Below, one piece after another: positions 6,069 to 6,665 of a DNA stretch of 6,665 bases (within the stretch, counting starts at the first letter, position 1; every line of letters starts with the position of its first letter). Under the pieces are notes generated by a model that had not been told where the DNA came from, did no database searches, and was given only the letters and a program-made list of their open reading frames with translations. Origin of the DNA: Verrucomicrobiales bacterium (GTDB lineage Bacteria; Verrucomicrobiota; Verrucomicrobiia; Verrucomicrobiales; SLCJ01); the NCBI GenBank assembly GCA_007125835.1, contig SLCJ01000043.1, positions 1-6,665 of the forward strand. The letters are read 5' to 3'. Made by a program: the position numbers and the translations under genes.

Positions 6069-6665
6069 CTAATTTTCGACGCCATCAGGCGACGATTTTT
6101 TTGCCGGGATACGCCGCAGGTATGCGGCAAACGCGCGCATGATATGAAGGTGGATGCGTGCCTGGGTAAGTCGGTAAACCGGCCAGGGCAGACGGGGCGC
6201 ATAGCCGTGAATGGCCGCAATCTGGCAGCCCAGACCTGGAATCGCGCGAAATTCAAGCCGTCCGGGCGGGTCGACATTCTTTGCGAGGAGCCCACCGGTG
6301 ATGTAGAACGCTCGCCGGAGCCCCGCCGAATCGGTGAAGGGAGTGGGAGTAAGCACCAAAAGCGGAACGCGCAAGCCAGCCACAAAAAAGCGCACTGCAC
6401 CCTCGTCGCCTTCTTCGCCTCGGTCGACGCGCAGCAGTCCCCGGTAGCGGCGCGTGAGCCAACGGCCGTATTCCTCCGCTGTGGCATCGGCGTCCCAGTC
6501 GGCGGGCAGGGGCAGGCGCTGCACCGAACGCACACGTTTCTGGGCCCGCATCGCCGCCCGATCCGTGCGCAGGATGCGGCGGCGCGGAAAGTCGCCGCCC
6601 TTTGCCTCAGGAGCAATCGCATCCCGCAGGCTGCACCCGAACGAAACCGCATCCGGCGCAATCGC
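6069..6665 (-). CDS. Uncharacterised protein, 3' part only (5' end outside window)
   Basis: The frame is open from the window edge to a TAG at 6069-6071, giving the last 198 residues. An internal Met at 6551 exists, but the coding-like frame continues past it with no stop, so I treat the gene as truncated by the window. Visible stretches include RSVQRLPLPADWDADATAEE, RRAFYITGGLLA, GRLEFRAIPGLGCQIAAIHG and LPWPVYRLTQARIHLHIMRA. The last two, with aromatic and Pro residues followed by an amphipathic helix, recall the C-terminal DUF2867-like region fused to some NAD(P)-binding SDR proteins. That is a weak memory match and the dehydrogenase part, if any, would lie outside the window. There is no signal peptide or clear membrane helix in the visible part. 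It precedes the sigma gene in the same direction with no terminator seen. Confidence 0.65.
   Translation of the reverse strand, partial: AIAPDAVSFGCSLRDAIAPEAKGGDFPRRRILRTDRAAMRAQKRVRSVQRLPLPADWDADATAEEYGRWLTRRYRGLLRVDRGEEGDEGAVRFFVAGLRVPLLVLTPTPFTDSAGLRRAFYITGGLLAKNVDPPGRLEFRAIPGLGCQIAAIHGYAPRLPWPVYRLTQARIHLHIMRAFAAYLRRIPAKKSSPDGVEN

Noticed and set aside
5966..6661. Minus-strand open frame of 231 codons in a different frame from the partial gene
   Set aside because: It is Arg/Cys-rich with no coherent motifs. The overlapping frame ending at 6069 has a balanced composition and motif-like blocks, so it is the more likely coding frame.

Overview
This GC-rich window carries five complete protein genes and one partial gene, all on the minus strand. 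It reads as a chromosomal segment from a free-living Gram-negative-type bacterium, probably of the Verrucomicrobiota (Opitutae-like). Three things suggest that lineage: a 34-residue AURKAIP1/COX24-type ribosomal protein with a form I associate with that phylum, the style of the putative anti-sigma factor beside an ECF sigma gene, and weak or absent Shine-Dalgarno sequences before most genes. The assignment rests on remembered family patterns, not on a search.

The right half (about 3850-6665), read in the direction of transcription, holds the 3' part of an uncharacterised protein gene, then an ECF-type sigma-70 factor. The sigma gene overlaps by ATGA a single-pass membrane protein that is very likely its anti-sigma factor. 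After 78 bp comes a secreted PDZ-domain protein with a predicted coiled coil and an unfamiliar C-terminal beta-rich region. The sigma, membrane protein and PDZ genes look like one cell-envelope signalling cassette, with the sigma factor in the cytoplasm, the tether across the membrane and the PDZ protein outside it. The PDZ protein has no protease domain.

A 235-bp gap (3615-3849) separates this cassette from the left half. It holds an inverted repeat that may end the PDZ transcript, a nine-T run, three abutting palindromic hexamers, and a 10-bp direct repeat upstream of the copper pump gene.

The left half reads copA (Cu+ exporting P1B-1 ATPase), then hisG (long-form ATP phosphoribosyltransferase), then the tiny basic ribosomal protein gene, closed by a strong intrinsic terminator at 127-155. 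Gaps of 33 and 54 bp with no terminator between them suggest co-transcription of copper export, histidine biosynthesis and a ribosomal protein, a functionally mixed set. Positions 1-126 hold no recognisable gene.

I saw no tRNA, rRNA, CRISPR array, insertion sequence or phage gene. The least described material is the sigma/anti-sigma/PDZ cassette and the 34-codon ribosomal gene.
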